Shown here one piece after another: positions 23,654 to 34,989 of a DNA stretch of 64,000 bases (positions are counted from its first letter, which is position 1; each line of letters starts with the position of its first letter). Both the position numbers and the translations under genes were made by a program. Under the pieces are notes generated by a model, which worked only from the letters and a program-made list of their open reading frames with translations, was not told the origin of the DNA and ran no database searches. The stretch comes from Engraulis encrasicolus (lineage: Eukaryota; Chordata; Actinopteri; Clupeiformes; Engraulidae): assembly GCF_034702125.1 (NCBI RefSeq), contig NC_085868.1, forward strand, positions 46,348,264-46,412,263. Direction: 5' to 3'.

Positions 23654-23663
23654 TTTCCCTCCT
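23654..23663 (-). other. Polypurine tract
   Basis: On the minus strand AGGAGGGAAA directly precedes the TG of the 3' LTR. This is where plus-strand priming occurs in retroviral elements, and it fixes the orientation. Confidence 0.85.
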
Positions 23664-23930
23664 GTTATTCAATTTGCACTATCTCGCAGTTGCCAAACAT
23701 GATACCTCTGCATTAATCCACTCCATAACAAACAAAATTCATAAACCCATAATACATTCATAAGGGCATTATCCATAAACACACAAAAATACAGATTTTT
23801 AAATGGGTATAGCACAGTTAAAACTTTTATGGTGTCATTCTAATCACATAAAGTTAGGAAGAAATAGAAATCACTCCTATGTTTCGAACATACACATAAC
23901 TGAAGAAACAGAAATCATTTTCTTGTTCTC

Positions 23931-24012
23931 CTAATGAAGTTTAAACACACATAAGCAATGTATGACAGGTGCTAATGAAGTTTAAACACACATAAGCAAT
24001 GTATGACAGGTG
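23931..24012 (+). repeat. 41-bp tandem duplication
   Basis: Two perfect copies (23931-23971 and 23972-24012), each ending TGTATGACAGGTG. The second copy stops exactly where a GGGCCC-rich MITE begins. Confidence 0.93.
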
Positions 24013-24142
24013 CAGGTACCATGGGGGCCGCTAGGGGGGGAAAGCAGCACAGATTCCAAGGGCCCAAGCACTGAGAGGGGCCCCCAAGGGGGCCCAAAAG
24101 TTGAATCTCCCATGGGGCCCAACATCCCTGGCAGCGCCCCTG
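24013..24142. mobile_element. GGGCCC-rich MITE, family J (copy 1), inside the retrovirus
   Basis: Starts CAGGTACCATGGGGGCCGCT and ends GGCAGCGCCCCTG, about 130 bases. The same family, in opposite orientation and interrupted, lies at 41096-41772. No matching 8-bp TSD was found; instead a 41-bp tandem duplication abuts its left end. Confidence 0.6.
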
Positions 24143-25782
24143 GCAGGCACAGGCAACACTCACCCCACCATCCGTGTGTGTGTCAATTATCCTGGGATCC
24201 GTATCCACTCACAGAGTCCATGTCCATAGAAAATGTCCAGCACCTTTTTCGTCTCCAGTTTGTAAGGAAAAACACAGTCTCAAGCTTGCTTCCACCATTG
24301 GCTTTGGGAAAGTTAACCCTGTAAAGGTGAGGGCAACGCCTTGTTCACCCCAGCAGCACTGAGACGGACGGAATGTAAACATTCAATCCCTTTTTGATGA
24401 CAGGTCCACCCCCACCCACAGCAACTGGGAGGGTCTGTCCACGCCAAGTCTCCCTAGATTGCCGTGCAAGAGATGTATCGTAACAATCACGACAGTGGGC
24501 TCAGCACTTGGTTTGGACAGTCTTAACGTGCGTCTGACAGCACTTTGATGAACATCCAATTACTGGCCTAAGCCTTGATTTTGGCAGGACCTTTTCCTGT
24601 CGAGATGAACAAGAACAGAGAAAAGTACTCTACACATAGACATTTATCATAGTCAGTGTATCAGCCAAATCAGCATTGTTGTAAATGAATGTTTCAGGTT
24701 AGGTTAGGGGTGAAGTTTCAGAACAATGTTTCATTTAACATGTGCCCTATACACACATTTGTTTGATGCACTGATTAATCCTAAAATATCTCTCCTGTTT
24801 GAGATATGTGCCATCCACATGACTCAATAAGACTGAAGTAATTTCCGAAACAGACTTTGAGCACAGTAATTGTCCACACAAAATACCTGTCTGCATCAAA
24901 CTCTGAAAAAGAAAAAATCAAAAATGAATAAACCAAAAATGAAAATTCTGCCAAACATCTCCCCACACCCTCCATTTCATAGGTACATATATCAAGGCAG
25001 GCTTCTTCAAACAGTTGCTTAAAGACAGAAGCTCTCAGTCAACTCATCCACACACAGTCAGTAGTGTGGAGGAGGTGCGCAGCTGTAACAGAGTAGAGAG
25101 CATTATAATAGAAAAGAAACAAAAAAACGTTTTGTTAGTGGTGACAAAACAAAACCCAAGACAGACCGACCATTGTCTCATAATCTATACTCAAAATAAA
25201 ATAGATAGCACTACATTCCGGGAGAACAACAATTATCAAGATCACAGCAAAATTATGAAAAAGAAAATTACTTAATCCCAAAAGTATAACATGAAACCGA
25301 CTCTGGTCATATCTGACTATTGTGGCTCACGTTTAGAGTACAGTCCATTACTGAATAGGCCATAAACGCAGACTGAAAAAATATGGTTACTGCATCCAAT
25401 GTAGCCCTGAAAATACTCTATGCACAGATGGACATAATAGGCAGAGAAGCATAACATTAAGCATGCAGTACAAAATTACTTTAATCATAGTATTAGCTGG
25501 CCTCACAGTTAGGTCTGCATAAATCCCTCTGTAACAGAACTAAAACATATTGGCATGCAGTCCTCACTGTCCTTCTGTCATGAGGTCATGATGATTTAGG
25601 GCCTAGCCCAACTCCTGCCAATAATGTCAGTACATTCAAAAATAGGGAGTGGAACACAAAGTATGGGAACACCTACCATCAAAACACTACACACAATTAA
25701 CAATCTGGCACCACAAAGCATCTTACTGCTCACATCGTTACAACAAATAAGATAGGGTGTTTTTTTTTTTTTTTCTTCTTTT

Positions 25783-25930
25783 TTTTAGTAATTTGAGAAT
25801 CCAATAATATTTGTGGATATGTTGAAACGGATATTCAGGTTTAGGGAATTTCCCCCTCTGAGGTCTTAGGTTACCTTGAGCATTGTGCCTTGCACACACT
25901 ATACATGTTCTACATAAAAAAATTGAATAG
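25783..25930 (-). pseudogene. Retroviral integrase zinc-domain relic
   Basis: One minus-strand frame shows the second half of the integrase N-terminal zinc site: CIVCARHN (from about 25905), followed by a linker ending KPEYPFQHI that leads to the catalytic core. After about 25783 the frame dissolves into a T-rich tract and no DDE core was found. The upstream His pair of the zinc site is not readable. In retroviruses integrase joins viral DNA to the host genome; this copy cannot do so. Confidence 0.65.
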
Positions 25931-26256
25931 GAATTAAAACCATAAGTAGTATATGCTTATATCCCTCCTGTTGAGACATGACTTAGCCCATGGCTCCATC
26001 AATTTAAAAGAAAAATGAAACAACCAGACAGACCCTTTACCTACGGTATAAAGGTCAGACCTTGTCTAACTTTAGGTCAAACGTCGCATGGTTTGAAAGA
26101 GAAAGAAAAAATGACATGATACATTTTTGTCTAAAAACATGATAAAATTAGACCAACCTTTCACTATTTGCCTTGTGCAAACACTTAATTTTAATCTTAA
26201 CTTTTGAATCTTTGTTTGTATGAAGTTTCAATCTCAGATTCATCGTTAGTGTACAG

Positions 26257-26616
26257 CGGTGGTTCCCAACCTTTTTCTTAGGGGACCCATGTTTTTACTA
26301 TGTTAAGCTTTGGTGACCCAACCACGCGAGCGCCCGCACGAGACGGAGTCACAAGATGCCCTCCGTTTCCTGCGATAACTTATTTTAGTTATTTTATTCC
26401 TCAATTCGTCTTTGGTCAAATATAGAATAAATGTTTAATGTAGCACTTACAATTTGTTTCGTCTATGCATTTATTAGTTAAATGCTTTGTCTTTTATTCA
26501 ACATGGGCTATATATATTTAAAACGAAACCCCTTAAAATCAAGAGGGCTCCGCGACCCCCGTTGGATCTTTGGCGACCCATAAGGGGGGTCCTGACCCAT
26601 AGGTTGGGAACCACTG
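26257..26616. mobile_element. hAT-type MITE inside the retrovirus
   Basis: A 360-bp element with ends CGGTGGTTCCCAACC and GGTTGGGAACCACTG. TSDs gtgtacag (26249-26256) and gtctacag (26617-26624) differ at one base. It sits within former reverse transcriptase/RNase H territory. Confidence 0.85.
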
Positions 26617-26881
26617 GTCTACAGGTAGGCCTACTTATCTTCACACAGGAAAGAAAAGGGTGTTTCAAGACCCTTACACAGATTAATTCTAAGTGGCACG
26701 GTAACACATATGGTTTACCGGAAAATAACAAACCAAACAATTCAAAACAGTAATGAAATGAAAATACAGAGAGACAACCGTCTCTTCCTTTGTAAATCAA
26801 ACAAATGAAAATATAAGGATCCCAACGTCCCCAAATTCAAACTTTTAAAAGCAAGTAGAAAACCTTGACATGTCTCATCAC

Positions 26882-27394
26882 CAGGGGTGGAAAGTAACTA
26901 ATTACTTTTACTCAAGTATTGTACTTAAGTAGCTTTTATGAATACTTTGTACTTTTTAAGTAATTTTTTAAATTAATACTTTTACTTGTACTTGAGTACA
27001 TTTTGACCCAAGTACTTTACTCAATTACACTGGAACCTGGCCTGAGTACTGAGTAAACAAAAAAATGACTGAGAGACAAAATGCAATGCACAATAATGAC
27101 ACAATCCGCCGGAAATGAAAGTTTGTGCAGGATGGCACACAGCATTTCCACTATTTTACTCTCTTGTATCAATGTATTGGATGATGGCCGGTGCCAAGCA
27201 AGATATAGAGGTTATGGAGGACGATATTCAATAAAATAAACATGACATTCTCAAGAGGAAAGCTAATTAAAAGTAACTAAGTAACTTTTACTCAAATTAC
27301 ATTTTAAGTGAAGTACTTTTTACTTTTACTTGAGTAGATTTTTAGATAGGTACTTTTACTTGAGTACACATTTTCTGTACTCTTTCCACCTCTG
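26882..27394. mobile_element. hAT-type MITE inside the retrovirus (GGGGTGGAAAGTA)
   Basis: A 513-bp element starting CAGGGGTGGAAAGTA and ending TACTCTTTCCACCTCTG, with many ACTTTTACTCAAGTA repeats. It has a perfect 8-bp TSD ctcatcac (26874-26881 and 27395-27402). It interrupts the pol relic soon after the start of reverse transcriptase. Confidence 0.9.
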
Positions 27395-27402
27395 CTCATC
27401 AC

Positions 27403-28091
27403 ACACCTCATTCAATACCAGGCACTGCATAGTGCCAAACATGTGAAGCAATGTTCATACTTATAGTATTAAACTAATGACAATGATAGATATTTGACAT
27501 AACTTTAAGCTGTGGTATTGTTTTATCCTAGGTCGGTGTTCAGTTTTAGGTTTTATTATAACGGGTGCTGCCCCTTTAATTAATCCAACATCACAGGGTC
27601 CCTTAGACCAGAGTTCGGTGGGGACTGGTTTTAGCAAATCTTCCTCCTCCTCTGTGAGAAAGAGGTTTCATCCTTCTTCCTCTAACATGTGTATTCCTGA
27701 TTGCATAGTCACTGTCCAAAACAGGGCCTTTTTTGGTCAATTTTGTGGAGGAGCTACTGTATATCATGTGTTTAACCCAGTCGCCACCCAATCTCTGACC
27801 TCTTCCCCTCTATCCACCAATTTTTCCGCTTCATTCCAATCCAGATTTTTTTTTTTCTTTGCATAATGGAATATGCGGTGTGCCGTACAATTTGTACAAC
27901 CCTTTTACAGAGTCTGGCAGTATCTCTGCCGCTGCTGAGGTAGTGTGGACATCTGAATACACATAAGACACTGTTATCTTTGCTGGGGTGACCTTGTCAA
28001 GCGCCTCTGTGTATTCAGAGTCTAGTTTTTGCGTATGCCACATTGTAACGTTCAAATCATCTGGGGATTTATGAACTTGCACGTGTTTCAC
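27403..28091 (-). pseudogene. Retroviral pol relic: region before RT and start of RT
   Basis: Minus-strand frames with stops and shifts. An 86-codon open piece (28091-27831) does not show a protease DTG motif. Further on, near 27580-27500, one frame carries GPCDVGLIKGAAPV, which fits the conserved entry into retroviral reverse transcriptase. The frame continues to about 27485 and the relic is then cut by the MITE at 26882-27394. Assignment to reverse transcriptase is from this short match; the catalytic YxDD region was not found. Confidence 0.65.
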
Positions 28092-29118
28092 AGCCCCTTT
28101 TCCTTTAACTACATGATGATCTTATAAATTACATTGTGCTCCAGACATTAAAATAAAGTCCCAGATCATAATTGCATTATAAAGGACTTGTTGAGTACTT
28201 CCACCCAACTCAAAATACATAATAAGGCAAGAAATCCGATGAAATAAAACAAAGAAACAAGTCACAGTTAAAAGTCAATAAAAACAAAATGATAACCTAA
28301 ATTGCTAGCAATGTTTAGCACATGTGATCTAACTCTCAGACCAGGTCCAAATTAGGTTTACTCACAGCACCTTTGGGCCATCAAATAACGCCTGCGTTAT
28401 TTCAAGATCTCATAAGAACAAGGAGATAAAAACAAGGAGAAAGCTTCATCTATTCTTTAGAAGGAACAAAGACATTTCGTTAGGCCTACAGTAAATCATG
28501 AAAGCAAAACTCTTTTGCAAAGTTAACATGTTCAGGATAGTCCATTTAAAACAATAGCATTTAATGCACAAACAACGAGTAGGCCTATCACAAATATAAA
28601 CAAATAGCCTTCAAAGTCTCTTCAACCTGCTTCAGCTTTCTTTACGTTCAGTTTCACTTTTCCATTGTTTATACAGACGGGGGAAACCTGGCGAACCCAG
28701 ATTCCACAATTAAATTACACCTCTTTAAACCGTTCAACCTCAACCAATACCCTACTTGCACAAACCATCAAAAAGAGACCATCGCAACGTTACGCTTTTC
28801 TTACACATAAAGGGCCAGGTAGAAAGGGCCCGGTGGCCTTCACCACGGTTGGTGATTTCTTACTTAAGACAATGCATTAAACATTAACAATCAATTGAAA
28901 ACAGTTGCCTAAAGAAACAAACATAACTCCACAACCCCATTTTCTCGTGCCAAAAATAAATGGGTAAGAATGTGTGGAAAAACAAAATCATGACAAAATT
29001 CTAGACCTCAAAGTTGAATTGTAGAATAAAATAAAAGGCTCCTTCTTTTTTTTTAAATTTTGTTTCAACATGTGCACTCACAAGCTTCGGCTAACTCTGA
29101 ACACAATAGAGTACCTCC

Positions 29119-29600
29119 TAGGGGTGGAACGATTGACAAAATTCACGGTGCGGTTCATATCACGGTATCAAGGTCACGGTTCTCGGTTCTCTACGGTTCT
29201 TTTTTAGTTCGTGATAAATGGTGCACTGGGAATATTAAACCCTATTTATTTATATAACTGTAATTATAAAGTGATGTGCAAGTTGAATCAGCTGTCATTA
29301 GCCTTTCAAATGCCCTCTTTCAAGTGGCTAATAGAATCAGACCTATCACTAAATATCCTACATATGGTTTGTAGGCTTATAATGTGAAAATGGTGTGATT
29401 TTAATTGTGTCATCCTCTGATTGGTCTTATATACTAATGTATTAATCAGAGAGACTGGGTAAGATACTCCTAGAATCTCTACTTTACATATTTTTCTGGG
29501 CAGTACATGAATTGCGGTTTGCCACGGACTGCATTTCACGGTTCGGTATGGTGTGTGAATTGTACGATTTCGGTTTTCGGTGTGGTTTGTACCATCCCTA
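29119..29600. mobile_element. hAT-type MITE inside the retrovirus (TAGGGGTGGAAC)
   Basis: A 482-bp element starting TAGGGGTGGAACG and ending TACCATCCCTA, with CACGGTTC/CGGTTT motifs near both ends. It has a perfect 8-bp TSD gtacctcc (29111-29118 and 29601-29608). Confidence 0.9.
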
Positions 29601-29888
29601 GTACCTCCACTAAACACCCAAAGTATGTCTTCCACTCTCAGACATATTATAGGCACTCACTCCACAGATACACACGTACACTCCACAGACACATATACAA
29701 CCTCTCTCACACACACACAGTGGGGTGTCCCACTAGGACAATTCATACAACAAATAGGGCCCACACAGACAGACAAACAGAGATCACAGTTGTTAGTAAA
29801 CATATCATATTACTATATGGTATCTGAGACATTAACTGCTCAGTGAGTAATCCAAATGGCTGTCATTTGCTTTTTCACACTAGTTTTG

Positions 29889-30003
29889 CTATAATTTCAG
29901 AGTTTTCAGATCTACATTTTTTTTTTTTTGTGGCCAATGCTTTGCCCAGTGACCCTTTTCTCCACATACAAAGCATTTATCAAGTCTTTTTCTATTCGTA
30001 CCG
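29889..30003 (-). pseudogene. Retroviral gag nucleocapsid zinc-knuckle relic
   Basis: A minus-strand frame reads KCFVCGEKGHWAKHWPQ and ends at a stop at 29889. This is a CX2CX4HX4C nucleocapsid knuckle in which the last Cys is replaced by Trp. It lies only about 150 bases after the gag start, so matrix and capsid coding is missing. Confidence 0.75.
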
Positions 30004-30060
30004 CTTTATCCAATAACACAAAGGTGCTATTGCCGTAGGGTCTTCTTTTTGTACTACTTT

Positions 30061-30123
30061 TCAGTCTTTACACGATAGTTCTTCCAAGAACTTCTCTCTG
30101 TCTTTGCTTTGCCCCGTTCCCAT
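30061..30123 (-). pseudogene. Gag N-terminal relic
   Basis: A 20-codon minus-strand frame starts MGTGQSKD, the MG plus Ser pattern of N-myristoylated Gag proteins, and stops at 30061. It is 589 bases downstream of the primer-binding site, a normal leader length. Read as gag because of place and start only. Confidence 0.5.
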
Positions 30124-30711
30124 TTTGAACTAAAATTTGGCCCAGTGGTTCTTTAATACCTGCAGTATTCTAACACTGGGTTTTTGCAACAAGGTAGCGA
30201 TCAACGACCGTTGTGGTAAGGTTCTCTTCGACCTTCTCAGGTGGAACCTTCTTGCATACGAGCATCCACAAGGGCTCACTACTTTACTCTTGTTGAATTG
30301 GTATGAAACACAATCACCTAATGGTAAATGTATTTCCTTTCATACACACTTGCACACTTTTCTCAACGCGGAGAACACATATTTTAACTAGTTTCTTCTA
30401 AACTAGGGGAGTCTGCCCTCCCTTTACTTTACGTAGTCCAGTCTTTAACTTGTTCAACGACACAGAGGAGTCTGGCCTCCTATTTTACCTGATAGAGTCT
30501 AGAATTGTCAGGGTTTTACTCTCTATTTACCGTCTTTCACATTCAATCCTTTTGAATAAAAGACCTACTCACAATTCTCTGTTCTCTTGGGGTATTCCGT
30601 CAACCCTCAGATCCCAGCCTGCGAGGGAGGGACCAGTCCCGCAAAGGGTCTTAGTGCTGTGGCCACAGTCTTCCTGGATCTCACTCGCACGCTGGAATCG
30701 TCAGGTATCTT

Positions 30712-30733
30712 GGAATCCGGTTCGAAAGGACCA
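30712..30733 (-). other. Primer-binding site, tRNA-Tyr-like
   Basis: Six bases inside the right LTR, the minus strand reads TGGTCCTTTCGAACCGGATT. From general knowledge the 3' end of tRNA-Tyr pairs with TGGTCCTTCGAGCCGGATT, so the match has one inserted T and one substitution. It marks this LTR as the 5' one. Confidence 0.7.
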
Positions 30734-30739
30734 ATTAAA

Positions 30740-31289
30740 TGTTAGGTTTAAGCTACCAACATTTATCTCTAATAACCTGTACAGAAGAGTCACAGAGAAC
30801 TTGAGTTAAATTCAATACTTGCAAGGAGGGTGACCAGGAGACTGCTTTCAGTTACAATGTCCAAGATCACTCTGAAAACAGCCTCCTTCTCCTTACGTTT
30901 TATTGAAGGAAAGCCCTAGTTACAATTTCGGTTTCAATTGGTCTAAGGGGAGGGGTAATTAGCTAAACCAGTTGAAACCAGTTTACACAGTAGCATATTT
31001 CTTAGCAGAATACCAGTTTACACAGTAGCATATTTCTTAGCAGAATATCTTGTTATTTAGCTGAAACAGACTGAATGTGACCTTGTCCTTTTCTCCTCGC
31101 CTAATGAGAGAGTGTTTGCTACAGTTGAAGAACATTCCTGCTCTCTCTCTCTCTCTCTCTTTCTCTGGCCTGCAGGCACAGAGCGAAAACAATGACACAT
31201 TCAGAATATACGCACATACATATGCCCTGACTTAAAGCCTGGGGACAAGAGTTAGACAAAGTGAATAACTTATGTACATTACTCCAACA
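30740..31289 (-). repeat. 5' LTR of the endogenous retrovirus
   Basis: 550 bases, same sequence as 23106-23653 except for one extra CT unit. Sense-strand AATAAA at 30904-30899 and the same 35-bp internal tandem duplication (about 30978-31047). Confidence 0.95.
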
Positions 31290-31335
31290 AGTACCCAATC
31301 TTGATTCCCCCATGTCCTTGGCCAAGAACAATTCA
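31290..31335. mobile_element. hAT-type MITE, family A (copy 3), right part
   Basis: Continues the MITE from 23105: AGTACCCAATCTTGATTCCC then CCATGTCCTTGGCC. Joining the two sides across one copy of the retroviral TSD restores the order seen at 6552-6822. Confidence 0.6.
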
Positions 31336-31394
31336 CCACTTCTGCTTCCCTCTGCACTATTTGATCACAGGCTTATGTCACACCGCAATGCGCT

Positions 31395-32745
31395 TTACGA
31401 TCATTAAAAGGAATGAGGCAAAACACCATTCTATTTTTTTGCTATGTTGTTAATAAAGATATCCTCTTACAGACACAACAAAAAACAAGTTCACAGCTGG
31501 TGTCATACTTTGGAGGTATTGCTCTAAAAAATGGTGGGGTTTTTTTTCATGACGCCACTTTGGATGGATTTGAGGGATGCATGCCACACTGCATTGAGAT
31601 TTGAAAAGGCATTATACAAATAAAGGGGCAAAACACCATCCCAATTTTTAGATATGTTGTTAACAAGAATATCCTCTTCGAGAAACAACAAACAGCAAGT
31701 TCACAACCGCTGTCATATATTGGAAATATTGCTCCAAACAATGGTGTATTGTTTCCTTCCCATGATGCTGACTTCCTGGAACTATTTTGGAACTATGCCA
31801 TTGGCTCCATGAGCCGCCATCTTTGTGTGAAAATGGAACACAAAAATCAAGGGGATTGGCCACCTTCTTAGGATGGATTTGAGGGTTAAGTCAGAAATAC
31901 TGAAATACTGAGCTGAACAAGTATAAAATCACCTATTTGGTATCAGAGATTTTAGGTTTTAGTGTACACTGACTTGGCTATTCATTTTAGGTGTAGTAAA
32001 CCCAATTTTTTTCTAAGGTAACAGGGCTTCTAAGGTACACCTGCATGTCACACAGGAATGAGTTTTTAAAATTCATTATAAAAATAATGGGGCAAAACAC
32101 CATCCCAAATTTTAGATATGTTATGAATAATAAGATTATCTTTCAGAGACACAAAACAGCAAGTTCACAACTGGTGTCATAGATTGGGAATATTGCTCCA
32201 AATAATAGTATAAATTAGTTTTTGCCCATTTTTGGACCTCTGCATTTCAACAACCATTGGAACCTTATATTAAATATGATGTAATGTGAAAGTCATGGAA
32301 CATATCTGACCATGTACCAAGGATGAACCTTGAATGTTGAAATTTGAGGTTTTTATGGACATCTGAAAACCCTTGCAATTTTAATCTCAAAGAAAAGTAG
32401 AGGGCCAGCATGAAGGTGTAATTTGACATACAGTGCTGCAAATTGTAATGTATGCTTATGAGGTCTATGACTCTTAGCCCTGAAAAAATAATGGACCCAC
32501 CACAAATAGTTTTGGAGATAATTAAGTCTGAATATGGTCACTCAGGCAGTGACACCATATCAGGGGGAGGGGGTGTCCTTATTTACAGATTTTTTGTGGA
32601 AAAAGTATGCACAGCTGAAATCTGCAATGGTGGATATGTTCTATTGGATGTTTAAGCCATCACATATATTTTTTTCAAGCAAATCCGAGGGGGTCGAGTG
32701 GGGACCATTTGCTGATTCCAGCTGGAATGACCCACAGGTAACCAA
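31395..32745 (+). repeat. Family G large repeat (copy 2)
   Basis: A non-coding repeat of about 1.35 kb whose right 400 bases match the reverse complement of 12395-12759 and whose middle matches 15928-16400. It contains three copies of a module that starts GGCAAAACACCAT and runs through ACAAGTTCACAGCTGGTGTC to a TATTGCTC motif: 31411-31541, 31625-31745 and 32090-32215. No coding capacity. Confidence 0.75.
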
Positions 32746-33076
32746 TCAGGGATCATTTGTTATCAATGATGTCATTGCCCCGCGACATGAACAATTCAAA
32801 TGTCCCTCTCTTTTTACCATCGAGACCATTGAGCTTGCAGGAACCTGCATGAGAGGGGACACACTACTCTTACAGGACTCCATTGATGACAGAAACACCT
32901 TCAGAATTTCAGAAACACCTCACATTCTTTCAAAAAGGTAAGATTAAAAAAGATGAATAAATAAATAATAATAATAATAATAATAATAATCTTAATGAGT
33001 GAATTTCTAACCAATTTAGCCTACCTATAATTACCTTCACATAACATTAGGTGTGTCAGATTTAGATACTAACCAC
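32746..33076. other. No gene; (AAT)n at 32957-32990
   Basis: Short frames only. An AAT/ATAA run lies at 32957-32990. Confidence 0.5.
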
Positions 33077-33085
33077 TAGCTAGAG

Positions 33086-33157
33086 TAGCCAGGCTGCGCC
33101 CAGTGACGCAACACCTTCAGATCGAATCGCGATTGCAAGTCTATGATAATCAGGCAA
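33086..33157. mobile_element. Short family C3 element with 9-bp TSD (copy 2)
   Basis: A 72-bp remnant starting TAGCCAGGCTGCGCCC and ending ATAATCAGGCAA, sharing AGTGACGCAACAC with the copy at 10455. Flanks tagctagag (33077-33085) and tagctacag (33158-33166) match at 8 of 9 bases. Probably an internally deleted copy. Confidence 0.45.
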
Positions 33158-33323
33158 TAGCTACAGTATAATATTAAAAATAATGGACTACAAATATCTT
33201 AAATAAAACTTTGAAAAAATAGTGGTAGGCCTAAGGATTATCATTTAGTGGATTACTAAAGGCAGATTAATAATGGTGACATAGTTAGCAACTAGTTAAG
33301 ATAGTTAGTGACTAGCATAGTTA

Positions 33324-34989
33324 CACAGCAAATTCCAGAGAGTTAGAATCAACTATGACAGTGTTATTCTTAACACTATGAAAGTGTTTATAGTGTCCTA
33401 ATCTAATACTCAGAGAGTTGCAGTAACTCTAAGCAGAGTAAGGTATTAATACTCAGAGAGTTGAAATAACTCCAAGCAGAGTTACTTATTAACTTTCCTG
33501 GTGAACCAGAAGCTATGTGTTGACGCCCGATAGCCATTACACACTATATACAGTTACAATCAGACAACTGATTGGGCTGATTATACTCAGGTGAGTCCAA
33601 TTATAGAGTTACAATCAGAAAAGTTATTGGACTGATTATACTCAGGTGAGTCCAATTATAGAGTTACAATCAGAAAAGTTATTGGACTGATTATACTCAC
33701 TAGAGTCCAACAAACACCAACCTAATTAGATACTTAAAATAAATGCCTAATTGCCAGATTGTCTAGTGCTGACAGGTGGACCGGTCTAGGATCATCAATG
33801 AAGGGTATGCAAATGCATTCTTCAGATATTGGCCTGAAAATAAACTTAAGGAACATGTAGGCCACAGCTAACTGGCAAGCAAGCTAGTCATAGAGCCACC
33901 CTTACAACGTGGCCAGCCAGCCAGCCAGCTAGCAACCAGTGAGCGGTACAATGTAACAGTCCCGGTTTAATCCATGTTCAAGTGAACCATGTGACCCGAG
34001 TGATGATGCATTTGGCAGGTGCAGGCAGTTAGCCCTTAGCACTCAGGTGAGGTCAGGAATTGATTGAGAGATTGATTTGGATGGGGTAGAATGACAGTTT
34101 CAAATGATTGGGCTACTTCTAAGACACTGAATCAAGGGATTACATAGACTTGTTCAAATTATGCTAGCCTATGGGTATATTTTACACATTAAATGAGGCT
34201 ACCTGTAAACTGTTCATAGGCTGTAACCAGAGAACAGTGAACGACAGCAAACTGTGCAAACCGTTGCCATTTGTAGTCCTTAACTGTTGTACAGTTTATT
34301 CAGTTGCCAGTTTCACTGCAGAATACAATTGGAAATCTACAACGTGGAGTCACCTGGAAGCCAATGTAAAGAAAGATATTCTGAATTTTGAAGAGGTGTA
34401 CTGTGTCAATTTGCCTCTCAATCGAAAAGTCTGATGGCAAAGCCTCAAAGTCCAGTAAGAGAAAAAATTATTGTGGTGGAAAATTTTGCTCAGGATGAGC
34501 TAGAACACGTGCAGAAGGTTGTACTCTAAGCTAATGCTCATTGATGGCTACTAATCAAATAATGTGTTGACATCAAACTGTTACAACCAGCCTATCAGTG
34601 GTTTGACAAGTTACACCTGGAACAAGTGCAATCACAAGAGATTTGACCGGGGATGAACAAAAAGAGAACTCAAAAAGCCTAACAAGACCAGAAAGAGCAC
34701 CTACTTTTTGTAGCATACACACAATGTGAAGAAAAAGAGAACGTAGTTCTTTGTCTGTTGGTTCACATACAGAGGATTGAGTTTGGTTCACTTATAGGGG
34801 ACTAAAACAAAATGGTTGCTCATGTTGCCAAATCATTTCAAATTTGGGGAGGCGTGGTTTCCATAACTCTCTCTTAGCTCATCAACTCAGATCCAGAGGA
34901 GTCAAATAACACTCTGTAGTGTTGCTGCAACTCTTGATGTTCAGATTTTGGCTGAACACTGGGAATCTAACTCTAACAAATTTGCTGTG
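33324..34989. mobile_element. 1.67 kb inverted-repeat element, family H (copy 1)
   Basis: Ends CACAGCAAATT (33324-33334) and AATTTGCTGTG (34979-34989), with AGAGTTAGA/TCTAACTCT just inside. Both outer arms are rich in CAGAGAGTT and AACACT motifs. The middle contains AACAGTCC-GGTTTA...CATGTGACC (33953-33993), which is also found in the larger element at 50322-53038. A solo end of the TTTCCTGGTGAACCAG family lies at 33494-33530, and three copies of a GTTACAATCAGAnAA...GAGTCCAATTATAGA unit at 33555-33710. No transposase seen; TSD not determined. Confidence 0.6.

Larger units (their letters stand above)
23106..31289 (-). mobile_element. Endogenous retrovirus, complete ends, coding-dead
   Basis: An 8184-bp LTR element flanked by the 5-bp TSD agtac (23101-23105 and 31290-31294). 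Two LTRs of 548 and 550 bases start TGTTAGG and end CCAACA. The primer-binding site (30712-30733) and polypurine tract (23654-23663) both place the 5' LTR on the right, so it runs on the minus strand. Inside are short relics of gag (a myristoylation-type start and one zinc knuckle), of pol before and at the start of reverse transcriptase, and of the integrase zinc domain; stops and frameshifts break all of them, and most of reverse transcriptase/RNase H is missing. Three hAT-type MITEs with their own 8-bp TSDs and one more GGGCCC-rich element sit inside. No env could be identified. Confidence 0.92.

Noticed and set aside
24781..24975. Envelope protein with a membrane segment in the retroviral 3' half
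   Set aside because: A 64-codon hydrophobic frame is present but has no signal, cleavage site or disulfide motif that would identify it.
27831..28091. Retroviral protease in the 86-codon minus-strand frame
   Set aside because: No DTG active-site motif is visible. I keep it only as part of the pol relic.
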